From Hyaloscypha bicolor E (Eukaryota > Ascomycota > Leotiomycetes > Helotiales > Hyaloscyphaceae), in assembly GCF_002865645.1 (NCBI RefSeq), contig NW_020194537.1, positions 151,929 to 215,928 of the forward strand: 64,000 nt of DNA, written 5' to 3'. Positions 1 through 9,366 of the stretch are shown one piece after another (position 1 is the stretch's first letter; the number at the start of each line of letters is the position of its first letter). The notes under the pieces are model-generated. The model searched no databases. It had not been told where the DNA came from and saw only the letters and a list, made by a program, of their open reading frames with translations. Position numbers and translations under genes: made by a program.

Positions 1-816
1 CAAGAGAAGCACGGCGATGAGGTGAACAGGATCGTCGAAAGAACCTATGGAGAGTTGAAAAGCGCATCCAAATCTGGCGTTAGCATGGAAACTGCCACCA
101 AAAGTTGGGAAATCCTGGAAAAAGCTATCACAGAACTCGGTGAGCTGGCGTCCGATTCCGCGAGCGAGATATTGGATCGCCATCCGAAGTTGAAGGAACA
201 AGTTGGCGGGAATCTCGACAAGTTGAAGGAGATGACTGATGGGTATGGTGGTGAGGAGGCGAAGAAGGAGTTGGAGCAGACGTATACGCAGATCAAAGAC
301 GTGATCAAGGGTGGCTTCTCGGCAGACATGATTGCGAAAGTCAAGCAAGTTATAGAAGAGAAGACGGAGAAGGTTAAGAAGCTTGGGGATGAAGCGTGGA
401 AGAAGGGGCTTGAGCAGGCGAAGCCGTATTTGGATAAGAACCCACAGGTCAAGGAGATGGTAGAGAAGAATGCGGACACATTGAAGTCAGGGAATGTCAA
501 GGAGGTATTTGAGAAGGTGAAGAAGGCGGCGGAGACGGGGAATTTGGAGGATTTGAAGGGGTTTGTGAAGCAAGCGGGAGAGAAGGCGAAGAATAGTGGG
601 GTTGGGCAGAGTATTGAGCAGTATGCTAAGATGATCCCTGGGGGAAGTGAGATTGTGCCACAGCTGGTTAAGTTGAAAGAGGTGGCAGAGAAGAGGGGGG
701 AGCAGGGGGAGGGGATTTTGATGGGTGCGTATGAAGATGTGAAGAATGTCTTGCGGAGGAGGATAGGGGAGGCCGAGAAGTTGGCTGAGAAGGCGAAGGA
801 CGATGCCAAGAGGTGA
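1..816 (+). CDS. Lysine/glutamate-rich helical protein, 3' part only (5' end outside window)
   Basis: The frame is open from base 1 to a TGA at 814-816, so at least 271 residues are present and the start lies upstream. The product is almost entirely charged, heptad-like helix (repeated K, E, A, L), with no cysteine and no obvious catalytic motif. A short less charged stretch (GQSIEQYAKMIPGGSEIVPQ, about two thirds along) breaks the helix. This resembles the LEA/apolipophorin-like helical proteins often annotated as hypothetical in filamentous ascomycetes; that likeness is from composition only. The reverse strand is also open here, but that is a shadow of the GA-rich codon use. The function is unknown; membrane or lipid association or stress protection is a guess. 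Confidence 0.8.
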   Translation, partial: QEKHGDEVNRIVERTYGELKSASKSGVSMETATKSWEILEKAITELGELASDSASEILDRHPKLKEQVGGNLDKLKEMTDGYGGEEAKKELEQTYTQIKDVIKGGFSADMIAKVKQVIEEKTEKVKKLGDEAWKKGLEQAKPYLDKNPQVKEMVEKNADTLKSGNVKEVFEKVKKAAETGNLEDLKGFVKQAGEKAKNSGVGQSIEQYAKMIPGGSEIVPQLVKLKEVAEKRGEQGEGILMGAYEDVKNVLRRRIGEAEKLAEKAKDDAKR

Positions 817-1789
817 AGGAGGATATAATTCATTAAAATTTCTGGCGTTTGTGTATATTCGGACATTTCTTTCCAAAATGTTTTGCACGGAGGCCCGACT
901 CCGGGCATGAGCTGAGTTCCTGCAGCCAAACCACCATCCTGCGAATAGAAACAACTAATCATCAAATGGCTGCAAGGAGGACCATTGAGACAATGGCGGC
1001 TTACCCCGTACCAAAAGTACCCGTCCGGATCGGGGAGCGCCTGTGGCTGATTCCAAGGCTTTTCAGCTCCAAGTCCCACCACCCGCACGCCACACAACCC
1101 ACCGCGTGCACCCTCATCCAAAGGCCTCATTCACACTTGACATGATCTGTCAAGCCCGAAAAAGCCCACCGAAAATCCACCAATTGAGTTCTGAAATTTG
1201 AGGGAGATTTGCCCTCTATGATCATCTGATTCCAGCAGTTGAGGGGATAAGGATTTCCCAGAGAGCTGAGAACCGTTTCTCGAATGCCCTCAAGCAAGAC
1301 TCAGACCCGCGAAGCTGCAGCGCCAAATCAGCCCTCCTGCACAACCTCAACTCCAGCGAATTGTCACTCGTCCCCCACATGCAGCTGCATCAACACCAGA
1401 AGCTACTGCAATGTTACCTCCTCTACTACTGGCCTGCAGGTCTCGTGCTACAGAGACCATAACAATTCAGCTCCACAAGTTTCACGCCTCACGCAATGGT
1501 GGTGTGGTCTGTCTTCCAAAGTCTGATAAAAGCCCAGGAAGCTCCAAGACAGCTCGGGTCCGGTACAAACGTTTGAATTTTTATCTTGAGCAGTGAACTC
1601 TTATCCGAACGCCCTTCTCGGAACACGCTTACTTGGGGCGTAGCAGACGAACAGAATCCGAGAGCGAATCTTGACTCTTGGGCGAAAGCGCGTCAGCCTC
1701 GTGTACTTGTACGAATTCACTCTCGTTCAATCTGAACCTCCGGTAGCGATCGAAAAATACTCGTTCGAGGGCTGTTTCCTTGAGATCGA
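817..1789. other. Intergenic, no supported gene
   Basis: Only short overlapping ORFs with no family resemblance occur here. The 3' half probably holds the promoter and 5' UTR of the SLATT gene that starts at 1790. No repeat or RNA gene was seen. Confidence 0.6.
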
Positions 1790-2859
1790 ATGGGCTCAAT
1801 TCATCTTGGAGAGGAAGCAATGGCGCCACTCAGTACTGAAAAGGACCATATATCTTCACTCATCCAGGACCACGGCAATAACGCCGCATCCTCAACAGGT
1901 GACCCTCAAAAAGACCACCGTTCACACGACAGCAGCCCAACCCCCGAGGAGCAACAACTCCAGAAACTTCGAACCTTCCAGGATTTCGTCGGGATCAGAA
2001 CCCCATATCACATCCTCTCGACGGACAGCACCCGCTCAAAACAAATCGTAGACTTGGAAAAAGGGCAGAAGCCGAGACTTCCTGAAAAAGGTCCAGACGG
2101 ACAAGATATTCCTCCCGCTGCGGGACGGCCTTCGAGGAGCGTGAAGGACTTTTTCTTCAGATCGCAAGTGAGGAATGACGGGATATATGGACGAGCGCTT
2201 GATGAAGCACTGGCGGCTAGCGTTTGGTTCAACTTTAGCAACTTTTTCATCAACGCCCTATACTGCTTGCAAATCTTCATCGCGGCAACAATCACAGCCC
2301 TCGCCTCATATCACGGACATGAAATCCCGCTGACGGTTTTGGGAGCCACGAATGCAGTTCTCGCGGGTCTGATGGCGTTGTTGAAGGGGCAGGGTCTGCC
2401 GGTCAGGATGCGGCGGTCCAGGGACCAGTTCCAGAACGTGATGAAGACGATTGAGAATAAGGAGCGCATGTTTGCGCGGTTTATGCACATGGATACTAAA
2501 GATCAGAACGAGCATGATCCGTTCAAAGAGTTCCAATTGTGTGAGCATCTGTTTGATGCAGCAAAGAGCGACCAGCAGGCAAGTAAGTCATCTCTTGCAC
2601 CTAGATCGAGGGTTCGAAGTGGGAGAGTGGCGACTGATGAGATGCGTGCGCTGCAGATTACCCGGACTTGTATTCCAACAGCAATGAGAAGACTGCGCTG
2701 CAACAAATCGACAATAGTAACAATGGTGTGCAGTCTATGAAGGATATGAAGGAGGAGAACAAACAGTTGCAGAAGCAGATTGCTGACCTTAAAGACGCAA
2801 AGTTGAGCAAAGATGCTCCAGCTCCCACAGGTGGTCCATCAGGGGTGGCGTCTCATTGA
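1790..2859 (+). CDS. Fungal SLATT-domain (2TM) membrane protein
   Basis: Two exons, 1790-2582 and 2657-2859, joined across a 74-nt intron (GTAAGT donor, GCAG acceptor), give about 331 residues. The first ATG (1790) is followed by an in-frame ATG at 1820, which is an equally possible start. The order is: a polar N-terminal region of about 115 residues, a conserved pre-membrane stretch, two hydrophobic helices (about residues 148-172 and 182-198), then KGQGLPVRMRR and a helical region, matching the fungal SLATT family (SMODS and SLOG-associating 2TM effector). The second exon supplies a coiled-coil tail (KDMKEENKQLQKQIADLK). In bacteria SLATT proteins are proposed membrane effectors of nucleotide-signalled defence; the role of the fungal branch is not established. 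Family assignment is by motif memory. Confidence 0.85.
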
Positions 2860-3042
2860 TTTATTTGTGGAATAGGCTTTATAAATGGAGGGGTTTGTTG
2901 CTATTGTCAGGGTTGACACAGTCTGGAGCATTGTCATTTGAGTATTCCATAATGATGAAGGCAACAAAACTTACATATGTGATGTTCTATGGCATATGGA
3001 CACCGTGGTGTGGTTGCTGTGTACCTGTGCCTCGTCGTCTGA

Positions 3043-3516
3043 GACTTAACCATCGAGATAACCCCCCCCCGCGAGAGAGAGGGTGGTCTGCGCCTGAATT
3101 TATATCCTAACTGGATCCAGGCTATCCTGGGTAGTAAAACCCGACCTAAGTTAGAAACTTGTAACGATGCGGTCACGGAGGAGCAGGAGGCTTACCACTC
3201 TCCCTCGGCCCCCGAGGAGAACGACGGTGACTACAACGACGAGGATGACATTCCAGCCAGGAAGCCGCAACCGTCCGGTAAGAAGGCCCGACGTGCCAAC
3301 GTTACTCCGAAGCAGAAGCTTGTTAAGGACTCGAAGCCAATTACCCCGAAGGAGGTTACACTGAAGCTGGAACGATTCGAAGTGCCTCCGGGCTACTTCA
3401 AGACTGCTACTAGCAGATTCAAGGACGAGATTACGAAGAAGGTCTATGACATTCCACCGGGCTTTGCAATAACACAGGACGGCATGTTCGTTGAAGACTC
3501 TGGAGAGGAAGAGTAG
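3043..3516 (+). CDS. Unrecognised ORF with coding-like codon use; start not found
   Basis: An open frame runs from the stop at 3040-3042 to TAG at 3514-3516. From about 3140 it has strong G/C third-position bias and a protein-like composition: acidic segment (PEENDGDYNDEDD), basic segment (SGKKARRANVTPKQK), then a more structured C-terminus (KLERFEVPPGYFKTATSR, DIPPGFAITQDGMF) ending in EDSGEEE. No ATG lies near the 5' end, so either an upstream exon joins it (a possible acceptor after CTTAACCATCGAG at about 3057) or it is a gene remnant. I do not recognise a family. An alternating acidic/basic linker is seen in chromatin-associated and retroelement gag-like proteins alike, so no function is proposed. 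Confidence 0.4.
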   Translation, partial: DLTIEITPPREREGGLRLNLYPNWIQAILGSKTRPKLETCNDAVTEEQEAYHSPSAPEENDGDYNDEDDIPARKPQPSGKKARRANVTPKQKLVKDSKPITPKEVTLKLERFEVPPGYFKTATSRFKDEITKKVYDIPPGFAITQDGMFVEDSGEEE

Positions 3517-3683
3517 GCGAGGATACTCCACAATTACGTTACTCGCCAATAACTCCTTACTCCCCTTTACGCATATGACTCTTATGTCTCCTCTACATCT
3601 ACAATACCTACAATCACACTACCACCGATACCTCCTTACTCTACGAATACGTTAGTAACGTTACCTATAGCTTCGTTTCTCTG

Positions 3684-3845
3684 GTCTTTGGTGACTGGAG
3701 CGTCCTAGTAACACATAACCTTGTACCACTAGTCTTTAGTGATTGGACGGTGCATGTACGATATCCTGTTGTACCTCTTGTCTTTGGTGATCTGGATAGT
3801 GCAATCATATAATACCCGCGATGGCTACACTCTGGTCTTTGGTGA
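3684..3845 (+). repeat. Degenerate ~48-bp tandem repeat, four units
   Basis: The core GTCTTTGGTGA (one copy GTCTTTAGTGA) starts at 3684, 3732, 3780 and 3835. The spacings are 48, 48 and 55 bp. Flanking bases of the units are also partly alike (CTGG before the core, TGG or CGGG after it). It lies 170-330 bp downstream of the stop of the preceding ORF, so it may fall in its 3' UTR. Confidence 0.65.
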
Positions 3846-4601
3846 TCGGGAGGATAGCGTGATTCGTGGAGAATTCGTCGCAGCGGTTCTTTTTGTCGAA
3901 TTAGCCACCCTTTCTTAGAGTCTGTTTTGTTTTACCGCAACGAGGACGTTGCTAGCATCTTCGGTGGTGTTGATAGAGTCTAAAGGTAGCAGAAGAAGTC
4001 GAAATGAGGCAATGCAAAAGGTGCACAAGGCTTCCATTCAGAAAATGCCACTTGACACGATGCCAAGAAGAAAAAATGCTCGGAAGTATTCGTGCACGAT
4101 TGGCGATGGGATATGTCTGGAGCCTTAAGGGCAGGACCTCCAAGAATGGGAGAAATCTAGGAAATTCCCGCTTGGGAATCATTCAATGTGATTTGTACGA
4201 TGGTGTTTGTCGGGGCCTTTTTGAAATGCAACTATGGGAAGTAATCAATAACTCTTAGGCCTCGTGGTCCATGAAAGAAGTACATCAGCCAGCATTTCCC
4301 TCGCTTTTCGTCGGTAGGATGAGCTTCTGGAGTATCTCATATATGTCAGGGATTTCAAAGATTTTGATTTGGTAGAGTCTCGCCTGGTGAGAGCTGGAGA
4401 CTTGGCTCCATGCTCTGGACAAGGTTGCCACTTAGCAAACCTTTTTCATGACGAGTTGACCACTGAGATTTTGTGTATTGTCATGCTGAAGCTGAAAAGT
4501 AATCAGAAGAACGATGAGTGGCTGATGGGATGTCACTTTACCCGAGTTTCAAGGTGAGGGGGTGGCAAAATCGCCACTTGGACACTAGCGCCCTCAATCA
4601 A
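3846..4601. other. Intergenic, no supported gene
   Basis: Short ORFs only, none with a recognisable family or clear codon bias. The distal part probably contains upstream regulatory DNA of the cysteine-rich gene at 4823. Confidence 0.5.
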
Positions 4602-4822
4602 CCAATCAGTGATCGTCCAATTCAAAGCATCGCCTGACACATCGGCAAGGCTGGGCAATCACATCCTTGATGCAGTACTTAAGGGGAAAGCCTGATCCCT
4701 CAAATGCAGCTCTTCCTCCTCTATCAACACAAACATTCGACCTCGATTACTGTCGCAAACACCTCAATACAACTTCAACCTCACACCACACACTACAAAC
4801 AATACAAACCTCAATCATCAAA
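4602..4822 (+). promoter_or_regulatory. Proximal promoter and leader of the cysteine-rich gene
   Basis: Two CCAAT boxes (4602-4606 and 4617-4621) lie about 200 bp before the ATG, a spacing usual for fungal CCAAT-binding complexes. They are followed by a CA/CT-rich leader ending ATCATCAAA directly before the ATG, a favourable fungal start context. I did not find a clear copper-response element. Confidence 0.45.
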
Positions 4823-5333
4823 ATGGTTACTCCAAGCACCTGCTGTGGAAAGAGCGGGGAGGGTTGTGTCTGGTACGTCGCAAGCAGGACATGATTGCTC
4901 TTCCTCGTCTTCGCAGCTGACATTCCTCTAGCGCAGCTCAAGCCAAATGCTCTTGCGGTGCAAAGGCTGCACTGCACTGCACATGTGCCAAAGCCCAGAC
5001 GGAGAACGAAGTCAAGGGACCACGCTGCTCATGCCGTACGTCTGCCTCCATGCATTGCGACGAAGAACCTCAAAGAACCTGCTGACGTGCAACAGGTGCT
5101 CGTCCTGCAGGAGAATGCACTTGTGAGCGTGCTGCAACTGAGAACGTAACACCAAGCGGCTCGCTTTGCTCCTGTGGTGCTCGCCCGGCCGGTAAGTTAT
5201 CTGCCTTTCCTTAGCATGGTCATACGAGCTCCCTGCCCAATATACTGATACTGTTACAGATGCATGCACCTGCGAGAAAGCCTCTGATGGCGGACTCCTG
5301 CCAACCGAGACCGACTTCACCACCAGGGCATAA
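4823..5333 (+). CDS. Metallothionein-like cysteine-rich protein (DUF7871-like)
   Basis: Four exons: 4823-4872, 4932-5035, 5096-5191 and 5260-5333. The introns are 59, 60 and 68 nt, each with GTAC/GTAAG donors and CTGAC/CTGAT branch points, and the frame closes exactly. The product is 107 residues with 16 cysteines: an N-terminal TCCGKSGEGCVC block, then three CSC...CTC repeats (CSCGAKAALHCTC, CSCRARPAGECTC, CSCGARPADACTC), each followed by a K/RAxxEN or KAS segment, and a conserved tail GLLPTETDFTTRA. There are no aromatic residues before the tail phenylalanine. CxC spacing is typical of metal-thiolate proteins, so binding of Cu(I) or Zn and metal detoxification are likely; the fungal family carries a DUF name. 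Without the introns each frame stops quickly, so an automatic ORF caller would miss it. Confidence 0.85.
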
Positions 5334-5375
5334 ATTCCTCATCCATTCTACAAACATCGATTGCATGCATAAAGT

Positions 5376-5797
5376 ATGGAGTTATGGGAGGCGTTATGGC
5401 TGGCGTTAAAGATTCCGTTGGCTGCGTTTTCCGGGAAAGGTTATTGCGTTGCTAGATACTTTGGCTGCTATGCTTTGGAACGATGTGGCCTCTTACGTTG
5501 GCCTCTGTCTCTGGGTCCGGGATTACATAGTGCACAATTGGCAATGGATTGGTTCTCGCATCTTTTGGGCTTACGGCTGGTGATCCCTCTTACGCTTACA
5601 TTGGCGGACTCAATACTGGACTCTGTCAATTCACTTGCTCTTCCACACTTGGCTGCCTGCTCATTATGGTCATCATTGGAGAGATCGAGAACACGGACAC
5701 TGACGAGGCGACAGATGAGGAGTCTGAAGCAAAGGAAACACCAAAGAAAGTCTATAGGAGACCGCGTGTCAGGTCTTTAGAGTCCATAATGGCTTAG
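5376..5797 (+). pseudogene. Small hypothetical membrane-like ORF split over frames
   Basis: Protein-like sequence moves through the three forward frames. An ATG-started frame gives MAGVKDSVGCVFRE, the next frame gives LAAMLWNDVASYVGLCLW and WIGSRIFWAYGW before a stop, and the third gives a hydrophobic segment (LGCLLIMVIIGEIE) and an acidic/basic tail (DTDEATDEESEAKETPKK) ending at TAG 5795-5797. Either unrecognised introns join these pieces or the gene carries frameshifts. I could not find splice sites that join them cleanly. No family is recognised; the short amphipathic segments suggest a small membrane-associated protein. Confidence 0.35.
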
Positions 5798-7076
5798 TTG
5801 ATTCTGTTTCTATTTTGCGCTAGGGAAGCGGATTCTATGAGATCAGAAGAGAACCAATCAAACAGCCGTTGACCAATAGAGAAATTCCCTTAAGAATTCC
5901 CTTCTCAGACAATTCGTGATCTCCACAAATCTGCAAGTAAATCAGGTCGCACGTAGAAGGGTTAACCCCACTGGCCAACCGCCCAAACTACTCAACCGCC
6001 TAACCAAAAAATATTAATATTTAATCAACGCCTTAATAAAATTATACTCCTATTAAGTACTAATACTTTAAAGTATTCTCGACCACCTAACATCTATATA
6101 TTACTTTAAGATTAAGTGGTATTACTAAAATTATTTATTTAGTAGCGTTTTTGGCATTTTCCCACTAATTTTTACCCCGCCATAACTACCCCTCACTAAT
6201 TCCTATACATCTAATTAACTATCTTATATAATGTCCTGAATTATTTAATAATATATATCTTAATATAAGAGAGTATATTAGGAGGTTTTTTGCATTATTA
6301 TAATAACTTTTCTCATTGAATTTCTTTGGGGTAAGAATTAATAACTTGTGTTTTGAGGGGTAACAAGCCTAAATTTAAGTACCTAATTCTTGGGTCAAAG
6401 AATTGCTCACATTATATAAATGTTCAATTGCAATTTAGGTGCTATTCTATTTTCCGATTATAAAAGCTCATATATTAATTGAATTTGCTATTATATAGTA
6501 AACCTTATGCCTTCTTCTGATTAGCTAGCCGCTTCTTGCCTCACTAATAAACGCTATCTTGCCTTTGCATCTTATGCCTTCAGTTTTACTCTATTAATTC
6601 GATCTCGAAGGGTTTCGTATGCAATTCCATACTCTCTCGAGCATTTTCGAATAGATTTAGTCTTCTTGTAATCGAGATAATTGTTATGGGCCATTTGCAA
6701 TCGCAGGCACTCTCTCTGAGAGCTCGTTGGGATTGTCCGTGAACTCGGCATAGTGATTTTTCTTTACAGGTATGTTGAGGGGCTAAAAAATCTTCAGAAA
6801 ACAATTGATTTGATAGTAAAATATTATGTGGATGTTGAATTATAATTTTTGGAAAGCAGCGATTTTGGGCGGTTGGGTGGTCGCGCCTTCGGCGCAATGC
6901 CAAGTGCGGGGGATTTTCCCACCCCACGAGGCTGACAGTCTAGGTCACACCATCTCCTAACACCAACAAACTTCCAACAACAACCAACTCCTCACCTCCA
7001 TCCCTCCATCCCTCCATTAAATCCCAACAGCGATAGACCAATTCAGCCCTCAGCTTCGATCTCACAATCCATCAAA
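5798..7076. other. Intergenic with an AT-rich patch (about 6000-6580)
   Basis: Composition changes sharply near 5995 to a TA-dominated stretch running to about 6580, resembling the RIP-decayed block at the right end of the window. It is too degraded to assign to an element. From about 6940 a CT- and CA-rich leader (repeated CCATCCCT) precedes the ATG at 7077. Confidence 0.55.
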
Positions 7077-7616
7077 ATGCCCACCGACACCCCCTTCTCA
7101 ATCCGCCTCGCGCAAACCATCGGTATCACCTCCTCCCTCCTCGTCGGCGGCGTCTCCGCCGGCCTCTCCTTCTTCACTATTCCCCGCCTGCTCGAATCAC
7201 CTACCCCATTAATGCTTCAGCAATGGAGGAAAATGTTCATCGCAGGCAAACACGCTGCGATCCCCGGCACTCTCCTCTCCTCTGTTTCATACTTCTACCT
7301 CGCTTACAATGCTCTGTCGAGCTCGAATCCATTCGCCGGGAACGGGGCGGGTTATAGTTATTTAATATCGGGCGTGTTGAGTGCGGGGATAATTCCGTTT
7401 ACGTTTGCGGTGTTGATGCCGACTAATAACAAGTTGGAGGCCAAAGAGGAGGAGACTAGGATGCTGGAGAAGACGGATGAGGTTGTTGAGATTGGGCTAG
7501 CGGGCGGCGAGACGGCGAAGGTGTTGGTTGATAGGTGGGGAGCGCTGAATTTGGGACGCGTGGGGATGTTGATCACCGCGGGTGTCGTCGGGATTTGGAC
7601 GAGTGTCAGTAATTAA
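7077..7616 (+). CDS. DUF1772 (anthrone oxygenase-like) membrane protein
   Basis: A single exon of 179 residues with ATG in a good context (ATCAAAATGCCC). Four hydrophobic segments can be seen: about residues 14-35 (GITSSLLVGGVSAGLSFFTI), 60-77 (PGTLLSSVSYFYLAYNAL), 92-112 and a C-terminal helix 158-175. The tryptophan and small-residue pattern (LQQWRKMFIAGKHAAIPG), the LMPTNNKL loop and the total length fit DUF1772. This family contains fungal anthrone oxygenases of anthraquinone-type pathways as well as many members of unknown function. A monooxygenase follows on the opposite strand. Assigning real anthrone oxygenase activity would be over-reach. Confidence 0.8.
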   Translation: MPTDTPFSIRLAQTIGITSSLLVGGVSAGLSFFTIPRLLESPTPLMLQQWRKMFIAGKHAAIPGTLLSSVSYFYLAYNALSSSNPFAGNGAGYSYLISGVLSAGIIPFTFAVLMPTNNKLEAKEEETRMLEKTDEVVEIGLAGGETAKVLVDRWGALNLGRVGMLITAGVVGIWTSVSN

Positions 7617-7924
7617 GGGCTTGGATAGGTATCGGCAGAGCGGGGTGGGGATGGGACTGTGGACTGTGGATATAGGAAATGAGAGATTGTCACGGTGCGA
7701 GTGCATATGGGACGGGTTCGCGGAGTTTGGGATCACTCATTCGGCCGGAGTCAAGGGAATGGTCGACTGGAAATCAATGTTAGTAACTGGAGTACGATTT
7801 CGCTCTCTTTTAGTCCCTGAGTTCTCGAAGTTGAGAGCAACCTGTTTCTATAGTCTGTCGTGATTCTCGTTCCGTCTCTGAGTTCAATGGGGATATCTGA
7901 AAGTCAACATTGCCTCAGATGGCT

Positions 7925-9366
7925 TTATATTCTTTTTGACGAAGCCGCAAGTGCTTCCTCAAAACTCTTCACAACGTCATGTTCATGCAACCAAGTGGTA
8001 CCCGATCCCCTCTTAGCCCTCGCCCTCAACTCTTCATCTGTCTCCTGCGTCTCCGCCAAAATCTTCTTCGTCTTCATCTCATTATTCGCATGCACGACCT
8101 TCAATAATCGTACAGCATGTGGCCTCCTCGTATCTTCATACAACTTTAACGCTTTTAAAATCTCTCCCGAAGACGGCTTCTGCGAAGTTGTTTCAGGGAA
8201 GACGGATGTAAGAGCAAGGTATAAAGCGTAAGCATCGTCTATGGCTAGGGAGCCACCCGTCGCGAATGCACCACCATGAGCATGTGCCGCGTCGCCGATT
8301 AACGTGACTCGGCCCCCGAAGGTCCAAGTCGGTAGGGAAGAGCCACAGAAATAGTTGGGGTAATATCGAATGTCGGGCGTTACATTTGCAAGTGCTTTGA
8401 CGACGGGATTCCAGTCCTGGCAGGCACATGATTAGTAGCGCTCGAATCAAGCATCTACCTTGACAGCTACTCACGACATATTTCTCTCTTAGGAGGTTGA
8501 TGTTGGCTTCTTGGTCCCAGCGTCCTCCATCTCTGAACTTTGCAATTGCGACTGGGTCTTGGGGATCCGCGTAGATTCCTCCTTGAACCGTGAAAAGGTT
8601 TTGAGCTAGCCGCGTTGCAAAGAAATTCGTTTCTGGCCCCCACCAGTGCGTTGAGTCAAGTGGGACACCTTGAATGGAATGGACGAGCGAGGCGTCAAAT
8701 ATACCGCGGAAGGCAGTGTGGCCACTCCATTCGAGTTCGAAATCTGGGACAAAAGCTGTTCTCACGCCCTTTAGAACTTGTCGTTAGGTTTTTGATTCGT
8801 TGAGCAATTGTGAAGAGTTCATGCTGGAATATCGAGGTGGCACTTACAGAACGAATCCCATCAGCTCCAATTAGGAGATCTGCAGTTGCAATACTTCCAT
8901 CCTGAAAGTGCATCTTTACGCCATCTCGAGGATCTACTGATGCAGAAACCAATTTCTTCTTAAGATGTATAATTTCACTTGGAATATGCTTTAATAAAGC
9001 CTGTTGTAGGTGTCCCCGATGAAATCTCGCAGTATAATGCAAGGGCTCCGAAACATCTTCATAGAAATCCTCGCCAATGATCTCATTCGTCTTCCAATGC
9101 CGATAGAACCTGGATATGGGATTCGGCCCACGATATCCTACTTGATCACTGATGCAATCCTCCAATCCCAATCTCTGTAACGTTCTCAGACCATTGGGGC
9201 CCAGAGTTATACTCGCGCCAATCTCTCTCAGCTCGGTGGCCTTTTCATAAAGCTCAACGTGTATCTGGGGATGCTTTCGAAGTGCAATTGCTGCCGTGAG
9301 CCCTGCAATCCCGGTGCCAACAATGGCTACTTGCAGTCGACTTTGTTCGATCCCCAGACTCCCCAT
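7925..9366 (-). CDS. FAD-dependent monooxygenase (salicylate hydroxylase-like, group A)
   Basis: Three exons on the minus strand: 8848-9366, 8475-8768 and 7925-8416. The introns are 79 nt (GTAAGT/AAAG) and 58 nt (GTGAGT/CCAG), and the spliced frame gives 434 residues. The FAD dinucleotide-binding motif is at the N-terminus (VAIVGTGIAGLTAAIALRK), the DG motif is GADGIRSGVR around residue 170, and the GD motif is LIGDAAHAHGG near residue 320. These three motifs define flavin aromatic hydroxylases of the salicylate hydroxylase/UbiH type, which use NAD(P)H and oxygen. The substrate cannot be read from sequence. It is convergent with the DUF1772 gene (308 bp apart), which suits a shared tailoring locus but does not prove one. 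Confidence 0.9.

Noticed and set aside
45..1130. 361-residue minus-strand ORF opposite the K/E-rich gene
   Set aside because: It is the shadow of GA-rich lysine and glutamate codons on the plus strand: Ser/Phe/Cys-rich, no domain. The plus frame has the consistent coding pattern.
5036..5095. Premature stop after PQRTC in the cysteine-rich gene
   Set aside because: It lies in a 60-nt intron with a CTGAC branch point; splicing joins CSC to RARPAGECTC.
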